A DNA stretch of 64,000 nt from Orientallactaga sibirica. Its lineage: Eukaryota; Chordata; Mammalia; Rodentia; Dipodidae. Positions 1 through 12,519 of this stretch are shown here, piece by piece. Every line of letters starts with the position of its first letter. Position 1 is the stretch's first letter. The DNA is taken from the NCBI GenBank assembly GCA_036365145.1, contig JAEOAD010001942.1, positions 1,488,001-1,552,000 of the forward strand, given 5' to 3'. The position numbers were made by a program, and so were the translations under genes. Below the pieces are notes generated by a model that was not told where the DNA came from, ran no database searches, and worked only from the letters and a program-made list of their open reading frames with translations.

Positions 1-188
1 ATGGTGGTACATGCCTTTAATCTCAGCACTCAGGAGGCTGAGGTAAAATGGCTGAAATGAGTTGGAGGCCAGCCTGAGACTACATAGTGAATTCCAGGTC
101 AGTCTGGGCTGGAGTGAGACCCTACCTCAAAAAACCAACAAAAGCCAGGAGTGGTGGCACTTGCCTTTAATCCCAGCACTCAGGAGGT
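1..188 (+). repeat. Two partial B1 SINEs
   Basis: A B1 lacking its first bases at the window edge (1-145, A-rich tail to 145) is followed directly by a second B1 kept only to its first 43 bp (146-188). Confidence 0.8.
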
Positions 189-269
189 ATTTGAAGCCTC
201 CAGTTATACATATATACTTTGGGCTTGAAATTGTTCCATGGCTTACTGATGCTAGTTTTCATTTCTTTT

Positions 270-289
270 AATATTTTATTTATTTGCAA

Positions 290-325
<36 letters not shown>

Positions 326-653
326 GGCGCAGGGCCTCCAGCCACTGCAAAGAAACTGCAGATGAATGTCCCACTTTGTGCATCTGGCTTCATGTGGGTA
401 CTGGGGAACCAAACACAGGTCATATAAGCTTTACAGGCAAGCGCTTAACCACTGAATGATCTCTTCTACACTTTGTTTTTATTATTTATTTATTTATTTA
501 TTTATTTTGGTTTTTCGAGGTAAGGTTTCACTCTGGTCCAAGCTGACCTGGAATTAACTATATAGTCACAGAGTGGCCTCGAACTCACAGCGATCCTCCT
601 ACCTCTGCCTCCCAAGTGCTGGGATTAAAGGCGTGCGCCACCATGCCCGGCTC
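270..653 (-). repeat. D-SINE and B1, both minus strand
   Basis: Reverse D-SINE at 270-471 with a (GA)n run near 293-321. Reverse B1 at about 500-653, from an A-rich tail (seen as T-rich) to GCCCGGC. Confidence 0.85.
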
Positions 654-2082
654 AACCCTTTGTTTTTAATTCATTCTGCACTTCATTTAGATAAACTTTA
701 GTACTGTTTTCAGTTCATTAATCTTTTTCCCCAGCAATGTCTACTCTGCCATTTGTTACATCCAGTGTATTTTCAATCTCAGACATTGTAATTTTCACCT
801 CGACATGGAACTCATGTGTGTAGTGTGATATTGTAACCTCTCGACTTTGAAGAGCTAGAACGCAGTCAAAAGTGCGATGATACAGTTGACCACTGATTCT
901 AGTAGTTGAGTCAATTCTGGCTTGTGTTTGGCTGATTGACTCCCCCCACCACCACTATTGTACTTATCCTCCTAATTCTTTGCATGTCTTGTTATCTTTG
1001 GATGCAAGGCATTATACAGTCTCCCTTTGTAGGGTGTGGATATTGTTGATACCTATAAATACTCTTGGGCTTTGTTCTTGTGTGCAGTTGGGTTACTTGG
1101 AAACAGTATAATACTTTGGACCTGCTTTCATGATTTGTCAGATGACTAATGCTCACTTCAGAGCTAATTGTTCTCCGTTGAGGTAACACCCTTCTTTGTA
1201 TACTACCCAAAGTCCGGTGGAAAGAAGCCCTGAGCTGGGTTCCATGTGAATTCCAGTCACTGTTCACTCTGTTTGGTTGGAGTAGTTCCTTGCCTGGCCC
1301 CCAGGGTAATTCTTTCACACACACACAGTGATCAATATTTGGCTGAATATTCAAGGAAGATCCTCTGAAAGTCTTTGCAATCTTGTCTGTAACATTCTCT
1401 TTTCTGGTATTCCATTCTGCTTCTCTTGGTCTTCCCAGACTCTGGGCTTCATCTCTTTAATTCAGAGAGACCACTGGCCCCTGCCTGGGATCCCGTTTCT
1501 TGCATCATAGCATTCAACTAACTCAATGCAGAAAGCTGAGACAATACAAACAACAGCCCGTGTGCAAACAGTGGTGTAACTACATATATAAATGACTTGA
1601 AATATGAGCTCATGTAGGATGGAGTTTCTGAAAAGGGCATTATCATGCGCTGAGGCAGCTGTCCCCCCACAGAGCCTCACCCCACCCAGAAGACAGGTAG
1701 GGCACTGTTGCCCTGGCAGTAGTTTTATTTCCCATCCTTGGTTCTATTCCACTTGGCTCTTGCAAAGGACCTTAGTGACCAAACAGCTTGTGTCCGGCTT
1801 ACCCCACTACTGGTGTTTGGAGACTTGTGTTGGAACCTCTCATCTAGTCATGGAGATGGAGAGGTGTGGGATCAGTTCCCTGACTGGAAAGGAGATGCAT
1901 GGATACCTTGTGTGATTGATGACTGGCCAAAGCTACACTTCTCCAAATTTAAGGCCAGTCATTTTAAAGATCAACTTATTTCTCCAACCAAAAAACCTTA
2001 TGAACCCTGATCCTAGCATCCAGTGCAGCACTGTGAGGACCCTCCCATTAATCCTAGCATCCAATGCAGTGTTTTTCATTTA
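654..2082. other. Unique non-coding stretch
   Basis: 1.4 kb without a recognisable young repeat or gene. Short frames on both strands are broken and unlike known proteins. Confidence 0.5.
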
Positions 2083-2306
2083 TTTTATTTTTTAAATTTT
2101 ATTTATTTATTTATTTATTTGAAAGAGAAAGAAGGAAAAAGAGAGAAAGAGAGAATGGGCATGCCAGGGCCTCCAGCCATTGCAAACTAACTCCAGATGC
2201 ATGCACCCCCATGTGTATCTGGCTTATGTGGATCCTGGGAAATCGAACCTGGGTCCTTTGGCTTTGCAGACAAATGCCTTAACTGTTAAGCCATCCCTCC
2301 AGCCCA
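2083..2306 (-). repeat. D-SINE, minus strand
   Basis: T-rich tail, GAAAGAGA run, then the body ending in AAGCCATCCCTCCAGCCC, the reversed 5' head. Confidence 0.9.
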
Positions 2307-3193
2307 CATGAGACTCTTAAAAGACAGACAAAACTAGTCTGTGATGGGGTTGTGGGGCCACAGCAAGGAGGTAGTAGGAAAGGAAAGCTGCTCCTATAAA
2401 CTCAAGGGCATTTTTGCTATTAGCATGGGGCCACCCTTCCCAGGGCATAGCCCTCTTGGCAGTGGGGAAGTGTCAAGACTCAACAGGTGGGAGTCTCCCA
2501 CACGGGGACCCCAATTCCTTGACAGAATGCTCCGAGCAGGCAGCAGCTCCAGCATGCTTCACATGGTGACCTCACTGTCCACTCTGTCCCGTGGTGCCGA
2601 TGATATCCAGACAGTGTGGAAGGGGCTGAAGCTCTCCTAGACACGCCTCATGATCTGCAGTGCCAACTGCTCTCTCTAGATGCTATGTCCAAGAGCACCC
2701 TGGGGCTGTGACATTCTTGAGTGTGCTGTCTCCCTCACAGCATCGGGCACAGACAGTGAAGGGACTGTCCTCTTATTTTTCATTTGTCCCAGAGGTAGAA
2801 TTCTGACCCTCTGGTAGATAGCACACAGCTAGACACAGAGAAAGCCATTGTCCACAAGACTGCCACAGAGAGAGAGAGAGCACACACATATGCGCACAGT
2901 CAGAGTCAAGAAATGTGATGGTTTCCACAGGGTCTAATTAGTGCCAAGCGGGTGGCCAAGGGTGTGGATGTGAGGAGGTGGTCATGACCCAGGTTCCACA
3001 CCTAACCCCTGTCCTCCTCGAGGTCAGGCCCAGACTTCCACCGGAACTGGAGGATGACAGGTAGCAGGAAGCATCAAGCATGTGAGGAGGTGGTGTGGAA
3101 AAGCACCAGGGTCTGGCAAGGACAGGAGTGACCTTCCAAACACGGGGAAAGGCTTTCCACATCCTCTCCCTGCACTATCAACAGTGCAGTCTT
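2307..3193. other. Unique non-coding stretch
   Basis: No gene or repeat family recognised apart from a short (AG)n/(CA)n patch at about 2867-2890. Confidence 0.5.
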
Positions 3194-3574
3194 TTTAAAA
3201 AATATTTTTATTTATTTATTTGCAAGGAGAAAGAGTGAGAGAGAGAGGGAATGGAAACACCAGGGCTTTCAGCCACTGCAAACAAACTCCAGACACATGC
3301 GCCACCTTGTGCATCTGACTTACATAGGTCCTGGGGAATTGAACCTGGATCCTTTGGCTTTGCAGACAAGTGCCTTAACCACTAAACCATAGCTCCAGCC
3401 CCAGTGTAGTTTTTTTTTTTTTTTTTTTTTTTTTTGCGAGGTAGGGTCTCACTCTGGTCCAGGCTGACCTGGAATTAACTATGTAGTCTCAGGGTGGCCT
3501 CGAACTCTCAGCGATCCTCCTACCTCTGCCTCCCAAGTGCTGGGATTAAAGGCATGCGCCACCATGCCCGGCTC
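3194..3574 (-). repeat. D-SINE followed by B1, minus strand
   Basis: Reverse D-SINE 3194-3402, then reverse B1 3411-3574 with a T25-type tail. Confidence 0.9.
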
Positions 3575-4260
3575 CCAGGATCCTTCCATTATATATACAT
3601 GGGAGTTCTAATCTTTCCTGCTCTTCTCCTTAATAAAACTGCTTTCTTTTTCTCTTCAAATATAGCTACTCTTGTCTAAAAATTCACCCTTCATTGTTTT
3701 TGAATTTCATTCTTCATGTGTGTCAGACAAGAAACAAAAGACCCAAAACCACTGGCTCAGAGTGGCTTTGGTGACTGTTGAAGGTCCTGTGTCTTAGTCC
3801 CCGAGTTAAGACCACCTAAGAGCCAAGAAAAGCCTCCATCAATCTAAAGACCCCAGACTCAAGCATACTATGCACATGTGGTCTGTGTATAAACCTTGAT
3901 TGATGTTGATTATCCTCAGGATATTAAATTTGAAGGAATTTCCCAATGTTTTATCATTGACTTCAGCAGGAATAATCATCCATGTGGCATACTACCAGAT
4001 CCTTCTCCCTTACATTGCTTCCAGTGGACTTGTTGAAAACAAAAATGTCCAATTGAGTGCTGGAGAAACAAAGGCTAATGATGTTCTACATTAGGAAGAG
4101 CTGAGGACAAGTTGAATATACTCAGAGGCTTTACCAACAATAGCTGGAATTTATAAAGTTTGCTGTGTGTCAAGCTGTCCCCTCTAAACTATTCATACAT
4201 TATTATTGTATTATATTAGGGCTCACTAGAGGAACAGAACCAAAACAACATATGTATAAT
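3575..4260. other. Unique stretch with a possible LTR fragment
   Basis: 3590-3840 contains an AATAAA, then pyrimidine-rich DNA and short inverted motifs of the type found near LTR 3' ends, but no family could be assigned. The rest is featureless. Confidence 0.25.
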
Positions 4261-4413
4261 TGCCAGGTGTGGTGGCACACGCCTTTAATCCCAACACTTG
4301 GGAGGCCAAGGGAGTTCAAGGCCACTCTGAGACTGCATAGTGAGTTCCAGGTCAGCCTGAGCTAGAGCGAGACCCTACATTGAAAACCAAAAAAAAAAAA
4401 AAAAAAAAAAAAA
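4261..4413 (+). repeat. B1 SINE
   Basis: Body from GCCAGGTGTGGTGGC with a small internal deletion after the GGGAGG box. Long A-rich tail to about 4430. Confidence 0.85.
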
Positions 4414-4581
4414 GAAAGAAAGGAAAAAAATATATATATGTATAATTATAAAAGCAGATGTATTAGATTGGCTTACACAATTGGAGTCTGGGTAGCCCAA
4501 CAATGGCTATTGTATCTAAAAAGCTGGTGAGATCCTGATAGCTACTCTATTCAAGAAGCCAAGAGCCTCAGAACAAGGGGG

Positions 4582-4969
4582 GCCAGGCTGAAGAGATGGT
4601 TTAGCAGCTAAGGCACTTGCCTGTGGACCCTAAGGATCCATGTCCGACTGTCCAGATCCCACGTTATCCAGATGCACAAAGGTGAGGCAAGTACAAGGTT
4701 TCTCTCTCTCTCTCTCTCTCTGTGTGTGCCTCTCTCTTGTTTGCTCTTTCTAAAATAAAATTTTTAAAATTTATTTATTTATTTGAAAGAGAGAGAGAAA
4801 GAAGCAACAGAGAGAGAGAATGGGCACACCAGGGCCTCCAGCCACTGCAAACGAACTCCAGATGCATGTGCCACCTTGTGCATCTGGCTTTCGTGGGTCC
4901 TAGGGAATTGAACCAAGGTCCTTTGGCTTTGCAGGCAAATGCCTTAACTGCTAAGCTATCTCCCCAGCC
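4582..4969. repeat. Tail-to-tail D-SINE pair
   Basis: Divergent plus-strand D-SINE relative at 4582-4762 (middle unlike the main family, with (TC)n 4699-4722), meeting a reverse D-SINE at 4763-4969 through their A/T-rich tails. Confidence 0.75.
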
Positions 4970-5189
4970 CTAAAGTAAAAAAAAAAATTTTTAAAGCATT
5001 GAAGCACAAATCAAGAGGCGTGTGGTTTAGAGATGCTGTCAGACCATACCACCTAGAACCTCTCTGGTTTGTGTAATAGGAACTGAGAGCACTTGAGGTG
5101 CTCATGGGTGAAGCTACTGTGATGAAACACAACAGCTGGCATATGAACACAAAGCCCTGTGGGAAGCCCTGGTTAAAAAAAAAAAAACA

Positions 5190-5570
5190 GCCGGGCGTGG
5201 TGGCGCACGCCGTTAATCCCAGCACTCGGGAGGCAGAGGTAGGAGGATCGCCATGAGTTTGAGGCCACCCTGAGACTACATAGTGAATTCCAGGTCAGCC
5301 TGAGCTAGAGTGAGACCCTACCTTGAAAACAAAAAAAACAAAACAAAACCATACACTCTTGGGTTGGAAAGATTGCTCAGTGGTTAAGGCACTTGCTTGC
5401 AAAGTCTGATGACCTAAGTTCAATTCCCTGGTACCCACATAAAGCCAGTTGCACAAAGTGGAGCATGTATCTGGAGTTTGTTTGCAGCAGCAATAGGTCC
5501 TGGTGCACCCATTCTCTCTCTTTTTCTCTCCCTCTCTTCCTTGCAAAGAAAAATTTTTTTAAATAAAAGA
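5190..5570 (+). repeat. B1 followed by D-SINE
   Basis: B1 5190-5345 with an AAACA tail, then D-SINE 5363-5570 whose tail is CTTGCAAAGAAAAA rather than (AAAT)n. Confidence 0.88.
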
Positions 5571-6111
5571 AGTACACATTCCTGTTAGGTTGTTGTTTTA
5601 ACAAAGCTTCTTTTAATGGCTAGAGGTATGTCTCAGAGGAGTAATCAATACTCCGCACCCTAGTAGTGGCCAAGAGGAAGAATGGCTACCTGAGGGGAGG
5701 GACGTGCTGCAGGCCTGGATCACAGGGCACACCTCAGTGCTGGGGCCTGAGAGCACAAGCCGTGAGCTTGGCAGGACTGGCTCCAGCACAGGCCAAGAGA
5801 GTTGACACCAAGCTGCACAGTGACTTGGGCTCCTCATTCTCCTCTCTCTGTTTCTCTATCTGGTCTCCAAACCCGGCTGTCTCCAAACCCCGCTGCCTGG
5901 GGACAGCAGCAGCAAGCTCATCATCTCCATGCTTAACCCAGTGGCTCTGACTCTGTATTCTCTAACAAGCATGCTCAGGCTGGATACCCAGGCCATGGCG
6001 GCTCGCACCTGCCTCTATGGTGCCTTGTTTTCAATGTCACTGTTACTGAGGAGGAGAAGAGTGGTATGGGACATGGGGTGGTGGGATAGTAGTGGTGTCA
6101 CTTGAATAATC
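5571..6111. other. Unique stretch
   Basis: About 540 bp, moderately GC-rich in the middle. Frames on both strands are short and unlike known proteins. Confidence 0.45.
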
Positions 6112-7014
6112 TTTTTTTTTTTTTTTTCCCGGAGGTAGGGTCTCACTCTAGCCCGGGCTCACCTGGAATTAACTATGTAGTCTCAGGGTGGCTTCGAACT
6201 CAGGGCAATCCTCCTACCTCTGCCTCCCAAGTGCTGGGATTAAAGGCGTGTGCCATTCTGCCTGGCTCTTGAATAATCTTTTTTAAAAAAAGTTTTTTGG
6301 TAGGCTGGAGAAGTGGCTTAGGGGTTAAGGCATTTGCCCACAAAGCCAAAGGACCTGGGTTCAATTTCCCAGGACCCAAGTAAGCCAGATGAACAAGATA
6401 GCACATGTGTCTGGAGTTCATTTGCAGTGGCTGGAAGTCCTAGTGTGCATGTTCTCCCTCTCCCCACCCCGTCTCTGTCTCTGTCTCTCTCTCTTTCTCT
6501 CTCTCTGCCTCTTTCCCTCTCTCTCAAATAAATAAAAAAAGATTTAAAAATTTTAATTTTTTTTTTTTGGGGCTGGAAAGATGGCTCAGCAGTTGAAGCA
6601 CTTGCCTCCAGAACATAAGAACAGGAATTTGATTCCCCAGGACCCACATAAAGCAGATGCACAAAGTGGCACATGCATCTGAGTCCATTTGCAGTGGCTA
6701 GAGGTCCTGGTGTGCCCATTCTGTCTGTCTGTCTCTCTTCTATCTCTCTCTGCTTGCAAATAAATAAATATTTTTTTAATTTTTGTTTTTATTTTTATTT
6801 TTATTTATTTATTTGAGAGTGACAGACAAAGTGAGAAAGAGGCAAGAGACGGAGAGAATGGGCGCACCAGGGCCTCCAGCCACTGCAAATGAACTCCAGA
6901 TGCATGCGCCACCTTGTGCACCTGGCTTACGTGGATACTAGGGAATCGAGCCTCAAACCAGGGTCCTTAGGCTTCACAGGTGAGCACTTAACTGCTAAGC
7001 CATCTCTCCAGCCC
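6112..7014. repeat. SINE cluster: B1(-), D(+), D(+), D(-)
   Basis: B1 minus 6112-6267; D plus 6304-6540 with a (CT)n tail; D plus 6570-6780; D minus 6785-7014. The last two meet tail to tail. Confidence 0.9.
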
Positions 7015-7059
7015 AATAAATATTTTTTAAATGTTTTTTTTTCAAAAAAAAAAAAAGGA

Positions 7060-7412
7060 AAGCTGGATGTGGTGGCACATGCCTTTAATCCCAGCACTTG
7101 GGAGGCAGAGGTAGGAGGATCGCCGTGAGTTCAAGGCCACCCTGAGACTACATAGTGAATTTGAGGTCAGCCTGGGCCAGAGTGAGACCCTACCTCAAAA
7201 AAAAAAAAAAAAGTTTTTATATTTATCTGAGAGAGACAGACAGACAGAGAGTGAATATGGGCACACCAGGGCCTCCTGCCACTGCAGACATACTCCAAAC
7301 ACATGCACTACTTTGTGGATCTGGCTTTATATGGATTCTGGGGAATAAAACCCACACTGTCAGGCTTTGCAAAACAAGCACCTTTAACCACTAAGCTATC
7401 TAACCAGCCCCA
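7060..7412. repeat. B1(+) and D-SINE(-)
   Basis: B1 7060-7213 with an A-tail into which a reverse D-SINE (7214-7412) is abutted. Confidence 0.88.
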
Positions 7413-7447
7413 CCTTAATAATCTTATACTACAAGTAAATGACAGCA

Positions 7448-7690
7448 TGGCTCTCTGCTCTTCCTCCTCCACCTCTCATTTTCTTCCTCCTCTCCTCCAT
7501 CTCTTCTTCCTCCTCTCCTCCTCCACCCTCTTATTTTTCCTTCTTCTCTTCCTACTGCTGTGACTCCTGTTCTTCGTTCCTCCCTTCCTTCTTCCTCTCC
7601 CTCCTCCTCCCAACCCCTCTCCTCCTTTGTCTTCTCCTCCTCTTCCTACTTCTTTGTCTTCCCCTCTTTCTCCCACTCCTCTTCAGCACC
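7448..7690. repeat. Polypyrimidine (TCC/TTCC)n tract
   Basis: About 240 bp of nearly pure C/T on the plus strand. It gives spurious Ser/Pro/Leu- or Arg/Gly/Glu-rich frames. Strand-asymmetric mirror tracts of this kind can form triplex DNA. Confidence 0.9.
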
Positions 7691-7734
7691 TTGTACATTC
7701 TGACACTAAATCTCATGAGAAGCCCTTGATTTTT

Positions 7735-7832
7735 AACACCGAGCCTTACCATGTACCTCAGGCTGGCCTTGGGCTTACAGTCCTCCTTCCTTCCACCTAT
7801 CAAGTTCTGCAATTACAGGCATGTACCATTTC
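7735..7832 (-). repeat. Old B1-like remnant
   Basis: CAGGCTGGCCTTGGGCTTAC and ATTACAGGCATGTACC match a diverged reverse B1/proto-B1. Confidence 0.5.
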
Positions 7833-8394
7833 ATTATGAATTGTCAGAGCAGCTGGATCTGCAAGGCACACAATCTGCTAGAGGTCCCACAGTACATTTG
7901 GAGAGGGTCAGACATGTGTACCTGCAAAGCCACTGGGGTAGGAGGTTGGCACAAGCACCAAGGTAGAGGGAGAGCTTGTACCTTGACTCTCAGTTGGGCC
8001 GCTCCCAGTTTGATCCTTTCCATACACGGAGATTTCTAAGTCAGACCAAGGCCCCATGTTGTCATTCACCTCCGTGATCCATAGACTAGTACAAGGCTTT
8101 TAGATAAAGCATTCCTCCCCTCCCCACCCCATCCCAGCCCTTTAATTATTGTCTCCCATCTTGTGTATTGTTTTAAATTTAATTTTTCTGGCAACATGGG
8201 CTTCTCACACAGATATATCCTGATTTGAATCCCAGCACTGCCACTTACCAACTCGGAGGCTCTGGCAAGTTGCTTTCTTAATACATTAAGAATAGACCTT
8301 GTTCTAAAACCTAGGAACAGCCCCAGGACTTTTTGGCCATCAAGGTTTATATCAAAGCAGAAATTATGCTTGGTTCATAGGCTTTAGCTACACT

Positions 8395-8635
8395 GAACAC
8401 CAGGAAATTTCTGCATGAATAATTCAGAACTATCACTCCCTTTAATTGATTCAACAAGTATTGAGCCAGGTATTGTTCTAGATGTTGGGATAGATCAGTG
8501 AATAAAACAGGTGACCTCCCTATCTTTTAGGAGCTGACATTCAAGCTATGGGATGTCAGACAGTGCATAAAGAAATGACTTGAAGTTGGTAATAAGTTCT
8601 GTGAAAGCAATAGAAAATAGCCTGGGGAAGAGGAA
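8395..8635 (+). repeat. Ancient L1M-type 3'-UTR-like fragment
   Basis: TTCAACAAGTATTGAGCCAG ... TTGTTCTAGATGTTGGGATA ... AGGAGCTGACATTC follows the widespread old mammalian L1 3'-end pattern. The subfamily is not certain. Confidence 0.45.
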
Positions 8636-9152
8636 GAGGAGGAAGATGGCTACTTAATTCAGGGTGGCGTGCTGGGGAGGTGGAGTTAGGAGAATCCCTA
8701 CTCTAGCCAAATCAGTGAGCCCCAAGTTTAGTGAGAGACCATGTCTCAAAAATTTAGAGGTGGAGCCGGGCATGGTGGCACACGCCTTTAATCCCAGCAC
8801 TTGGGAGGCAGTGGTAGCAGGAGCGCCTTGAGTTCAAGGCCACCCTGAGACTACATGGTGAGTTCCAGGTCAGCCTGGCTAGAGTGAGACCCTACCTCGG
8901 AAAACCAAAACCAAACAAAAAAAATTTAGAGGTGGGGCTGGCAAGATAGATGGCTCAGTGGTTAAAGGCACTTGCTTGCAAAGCCTGGGTTCGATTTCCC
9001 ATTACCCATGGAAAGCCAGATGTACAAAGTGACACATGCATCTGGAGTTTCTTTGCAGCAGCTAGAGTCCCTGGCATGCCTATTCTCTCTCTTCTTTCTC
9101 TCTCTCTTCTCTCTGTCTCTCTCTGCCTACTAATAAAATAAATTTTTTAAAA
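8636..9152 (+). repeat. B4-like remnant, B1 and D-SINE
   Basis: Degenerate B4/B1-like segment at 8650-8760, young B1 at 8764-8921, D-SINE at 8935-9152 with a 4-bp insertion in its head (AAGATAGATGGC). The phrase AATTTAGAGGTGG at 8751-8763 and about 8923-8935 is the B1 target-site duplication. Confidence 0.75.
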
Positions 9153-9154
9153 AT

Positions 9155-10186
9155 GGTGCAGCCAGAAGCCACAGATTGTCACTAGAAAAATTTCAGTGCC
9201 AGGGATGGGATACCTTCCAGTGAGTTATTGGCCAGGGAGGTGCCTGATGCCCCCCAAACATTACAGGCCATTGCCGAGGTTCTTGGTGTCCCATCAGGAA
9301 TAGATGGTAAGACCCTATTGCTGAAGACTCCACATGCCTAGGCTGCAAGGTCACTGAGAAATCTTGCTGGAGCTGAGCTGCAGACCGGCTGACAGAAAGC
9401 TGGAAAAAGCTGCGCTGCATGCAGCTCCACGGGAGAGAGAGAAGTCATCAGTGAAGATAAACAACACTGAACACTGCAAGCCTCAAGTTGGGCCAGCAAG
9501 GCCAAATGAGCCAACAGGTGCAATAGTGGCATGTCTGTTGTGGGGGAAACTAGCTGTTCTCTACTTGGACTAGTGGGTCACTCCACGGGAGGGAACACAT
9601 ACCTCACATGCCTGATACTGAAAACCTATGACAGGAGAGAAGTCATGAGCCCTAGGGGTGTAACGTCTGCTGGTATCTGGCTAAATGCATATACTATGCT
9701 CACCAAACTGCCCTGTAAGCACTTCCCTTAATGTCCATACCCATATATTAATGCTACTCTCACTTTTGGTTAGAGGTCAGATGGCAGTGACCTCTGGGAT
9801 GACTCAAAAGACACCATAGTGCTGAGAAGTGACAGAGGAGTGCTCAGCACTGAAACATTTCTATCACCTTCCAAGGCTCAGGGTCCATTGCGGAAGAGGT
9901 GGCGGGAAGAATGTAAGAGCCAAAGGAAGGGTAGGACTCCTTACAATGCACTCTTCCAGGCACAAAATGGCCTGGATATCCATGACCTCACAGTGCCTGA
10001 CACTACCTGCACAAGACCAGTATAATAGGAGGAAAAGATGACATCAAAATAAAAAGGAAACTGTTGAGAGGGGGGAGGGGATATGATGGAGACTGGCATT
10101 GTGAAGGGGAAAGTAGGGGGAGGGAGGGAATTGTCATGGTTTATTGTCTGTAATTATGGAGGTTGTCAATAATAATTTTTTTAAAG
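9155..10186 (+). repeat. L1 3'-UTR fragment (longest copy)
   Basis: About 1 kb of a dispersed sequence that also occurs at 12520-12875 (-), 41975-42072 (-) and 51880-52600 (+). It ends in a G-rich polypurine stretch (GGGGGGAGGGGATATGATGGA) and an A/T-rich tail, the usual design of rodent L1 3' UTRs. Family naming is by structure, not by database match. Frames of 60-75 codons here are incidental. Confidence 0.65.
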
Positions 10187-10512
10187 AGCTGGGTGTGATG
10201 GTGCACACCTTTAATCCTAGAACTCGGGGAGGCAGAGGTAGGAGTATAGCTATAAGTTCAAGGCCATCCTGAGACTCCATAGTGAATTCCAGGTCAGCCT
10301 GGACTAGAGCAAGACCCTACCTTGAAAAAACAATTTTTAAAATTTTTTAAATTTATTTTTATTTATTTATTTATTTATTTTTTGGTTTTCTGACATAAGG
10401 TCTCACTCTAGCTCAGGCTGACCTGAAATTCACTATGTAGTCTCAGGGTGGCCTCGAACTCATGGTGATCCTCCTACCTCTGCCTCCTGAACGCTGCCAC
10501 CACACCTGGCTA
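10187..10512. repeat. Tail-to-tail B1 pair
   Basis: B1 plus 10187-10345 and B1 minus 10360-10512, joined by an (ATTT)n bridge. A potential long hairpin. Confidence 0.85.
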
Positions 10513-10974
10513 AAAATTGTTTTTAATTAGATGGAGAGCAATTGAAGAAGACCCTTGACTCTTAACTGATGTTCACACATGTATACACATATTCACACTC
10601 ACACGTGTACCTATACACATATTACATATATATGCATATGCAAAAAACAGACATTATGTCACTGTTTCTAGGGGGCAGTGATCACGCATGGTTGCCAAAG
10701 GCTGGGTCTCCAAGGAGGCTGAATTCTGGGTGTCAGTGTACTCTGCAAGGCAGGGGTCTGGGCCCAAGATCACCTGTACCATGGCTGCTGGTCAGAGACT
10801 TCAGCTCCTTGCCAAATGGACTTCTTTACAGGGCAGCGCACAACAGGCCACTGGCTCTTTTGGGAGTGAGAATAGCAAGAGAATAGCAGAGGGATGGGGA
10901 GAGGGTGGATAAGTGCTTGCCATACCTGAGCTGGGAACTCCAGAAAAAACAAAAAAAAAAAAAAAAAAAAAAAC

Positions 10975-11215
10975 AAGAGCCATAGAAGGTTTCTGTGATC
11001 CCAGCAAGTGTATGGGGACGCCGGAGGTGCAGATAGAGAATATCCCGTAAAGCTTGTGGGCTAGCCAACCCCATGAGTGAAGCAGTAAACAATGACAGAC
11101 CCTGACTCACATGAAGTGGAAGGCAAGGACTTATACCTGAAAATTGTCCTCTGATCTCCACAAGCATGTGAGTGCCTACACTCACACAAATGAACACAAG
11201 CACACGCCTAAGGTA
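10975..11215 (+). repeat. B4-like SINE
   Basis: Begins after an A-rich run. It contains TGTGATCCCAGCAAGTGTATG, a middle resembling old B1, and the CA-rich end (CTCTGATCTCCACAAGCATG) that marks the B4/RSINE group. Confidence 0.55.
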
Positions 11216-11251
11216 TGAGCCTCCATGCCTAGCTTTTCTTGTTGCTTTTTA

Positions 11252-11810
11252 ATACTTTTTTTTAAAAAAAAAAAATTATTTGAGATTATTTGAAAGAGAA
11301 TGAATGGGAGCACCAGGGCTTCTAGCCACTGTAAACAAACTCGAGATGTATGCACCATCTTGTGTATCTGGCTTTGCAGGGGTACTGGAGCATCCAATCC
11401 AGGCTGTCCGGCTTTGTGAGCAAGCACCTTTAGCCTGTGAACCAGTTTTCCAGCCCTGTAGTTTGTTTTAAAAAGAGAGAATTTGGTGCATGCCTTTAAC
11501 CCCAGCACTTGGAAGGCAGAGGTAGGAGGATTGTCATGAGTTGGAGGCTAGCCTGGGAGACTACATAGTGAATTCCAGGTCAGCCTGGTCTAGAGTGAGA
11601 TCCTACCTCTAAAAACAAAAAACTAAAAAGGAGAATTTTTAAAATTTTTTATTTATTTTTTGAGAGAGGGAAAGAGGCAGAGCCAGATCGAGAACTCCAG
11701 ATGCATGAGCCACCTTGTACATCTGGCTTGCGTGGGTCCTGGGGAAAAGAACCAAGGTCCTTTGGCTTTGCAGGCAAGTACCTTAACAACTAAGCCATCT
11801 CTCCAGCCCA
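11252..11810. repeat. D(-), truncated B1(+), D(-)
   Basis: Reverse D-SINE 11252-11457; 5'-truncated B1 11484-11620; reverse D-SINE 11638-11810 with the middle of its body shortened. Confidence 0.85.
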
Positions 11811-11821
11811 AGAATTTTTAA

Positions 11822-11823
<2 letters not shown>

Positions 11824-11859
<36 letters not shown>
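11824..11859. repeat. (TG)n microsatellite
   Basis: Eighteen uninterrupted TG units. Confidence 0.98.
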
Positions 11860-11861
<2 letters not shown>

Positions 11862-11879
11862 TTGGGCATGCCAGGATCA

Positions 11880-12245
11880 TTTTTTGTTGATGTTTTGCTT
11901 TAGCCCAGACTGACCTGGAATTTACTATGTAGTCCCAGGATGGCCTTGAACTCATGGCAATCCTTCTACTTCTGCCTCCCAGGGACTGAGATTAAAGGTA
12001 TGTGCCACACACAGCTCATGCCAGGATCTCTTGAATGCATCCAGCTTTAAATTGGCGTGTGGGAATCGAACCTGGGCCAGCAAGCTTTGCAAGCAAGTGC
12101 CTTTAACTGCTGAGCCCAAGAATACTTTGTAAAAGAGAATAAGAGGTCTGGTGAAACGTGCCTGTAATCCCAGGAAGCTGAGGCAGGAGAATTACGACCT
12201 CAAGACCAGCCTAGGCTACAGAGCAGGACTGAAAACAACCAAACA
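11880..12245. repeat. B1(-), D-like(-) remnant, old B1(+)
   Basis: Reverse B1 11880-12016; a short reverse D-like piece 12018-12118 of the same variant as 34905-35016; an old 7SL/B1-like plus copy 12146-12245 lacking the young B1 diagnostic changes. Confidence 0.65.
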
Positions 12246-12260
12246 AAATTGCTGATAAAG

Positions 12261-12492
12261 GGCTGGAGAGATGGCTTAGCAGTTAAAAGGTGTTTGCTTG
12301 CAAAACCTAACAGCCCGGGTTTGATTCCTCAGTACACACATTAAACCAGATCAACCAAGTGGCACATGTGTCAGGATTTCATTTGCAGCCACCAGAAGTT
12401 CAGGCTGCCTCTCTCTCTCTCTTTCCTCTCCCTCTCATCCTTCTCTCTCTCTCTCCTTGCAAATAAACAAATAAAAATAATTTTTTAAAAAT
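12261..12492 (+). repeat. D-SINE
   Basis: Complete from GGGCTGGAGAGATGG to AAATAAACAAATAAAAATAA. Confidence 0.92.
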
Positions 12493-12519
12493 GATGATGA
12501 TAGAGTGAGGAATTCTTTA

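Noticed and set aside
6318..6719. 133-codon minus-strand frame
   Set aside because: Spans two D-SINEs and their (TC)n tails.
7439..7729. Ser/Leu/Pro-rich frames
   Set aside because: Products of the polypyrimidine tract.
12149..12245. Possible 7SL RNA gene
   Set aside because: Only about 100 bp of B1/7SL-like sequence with an A-rich tail, without the rest of 7SL. An old SINE.
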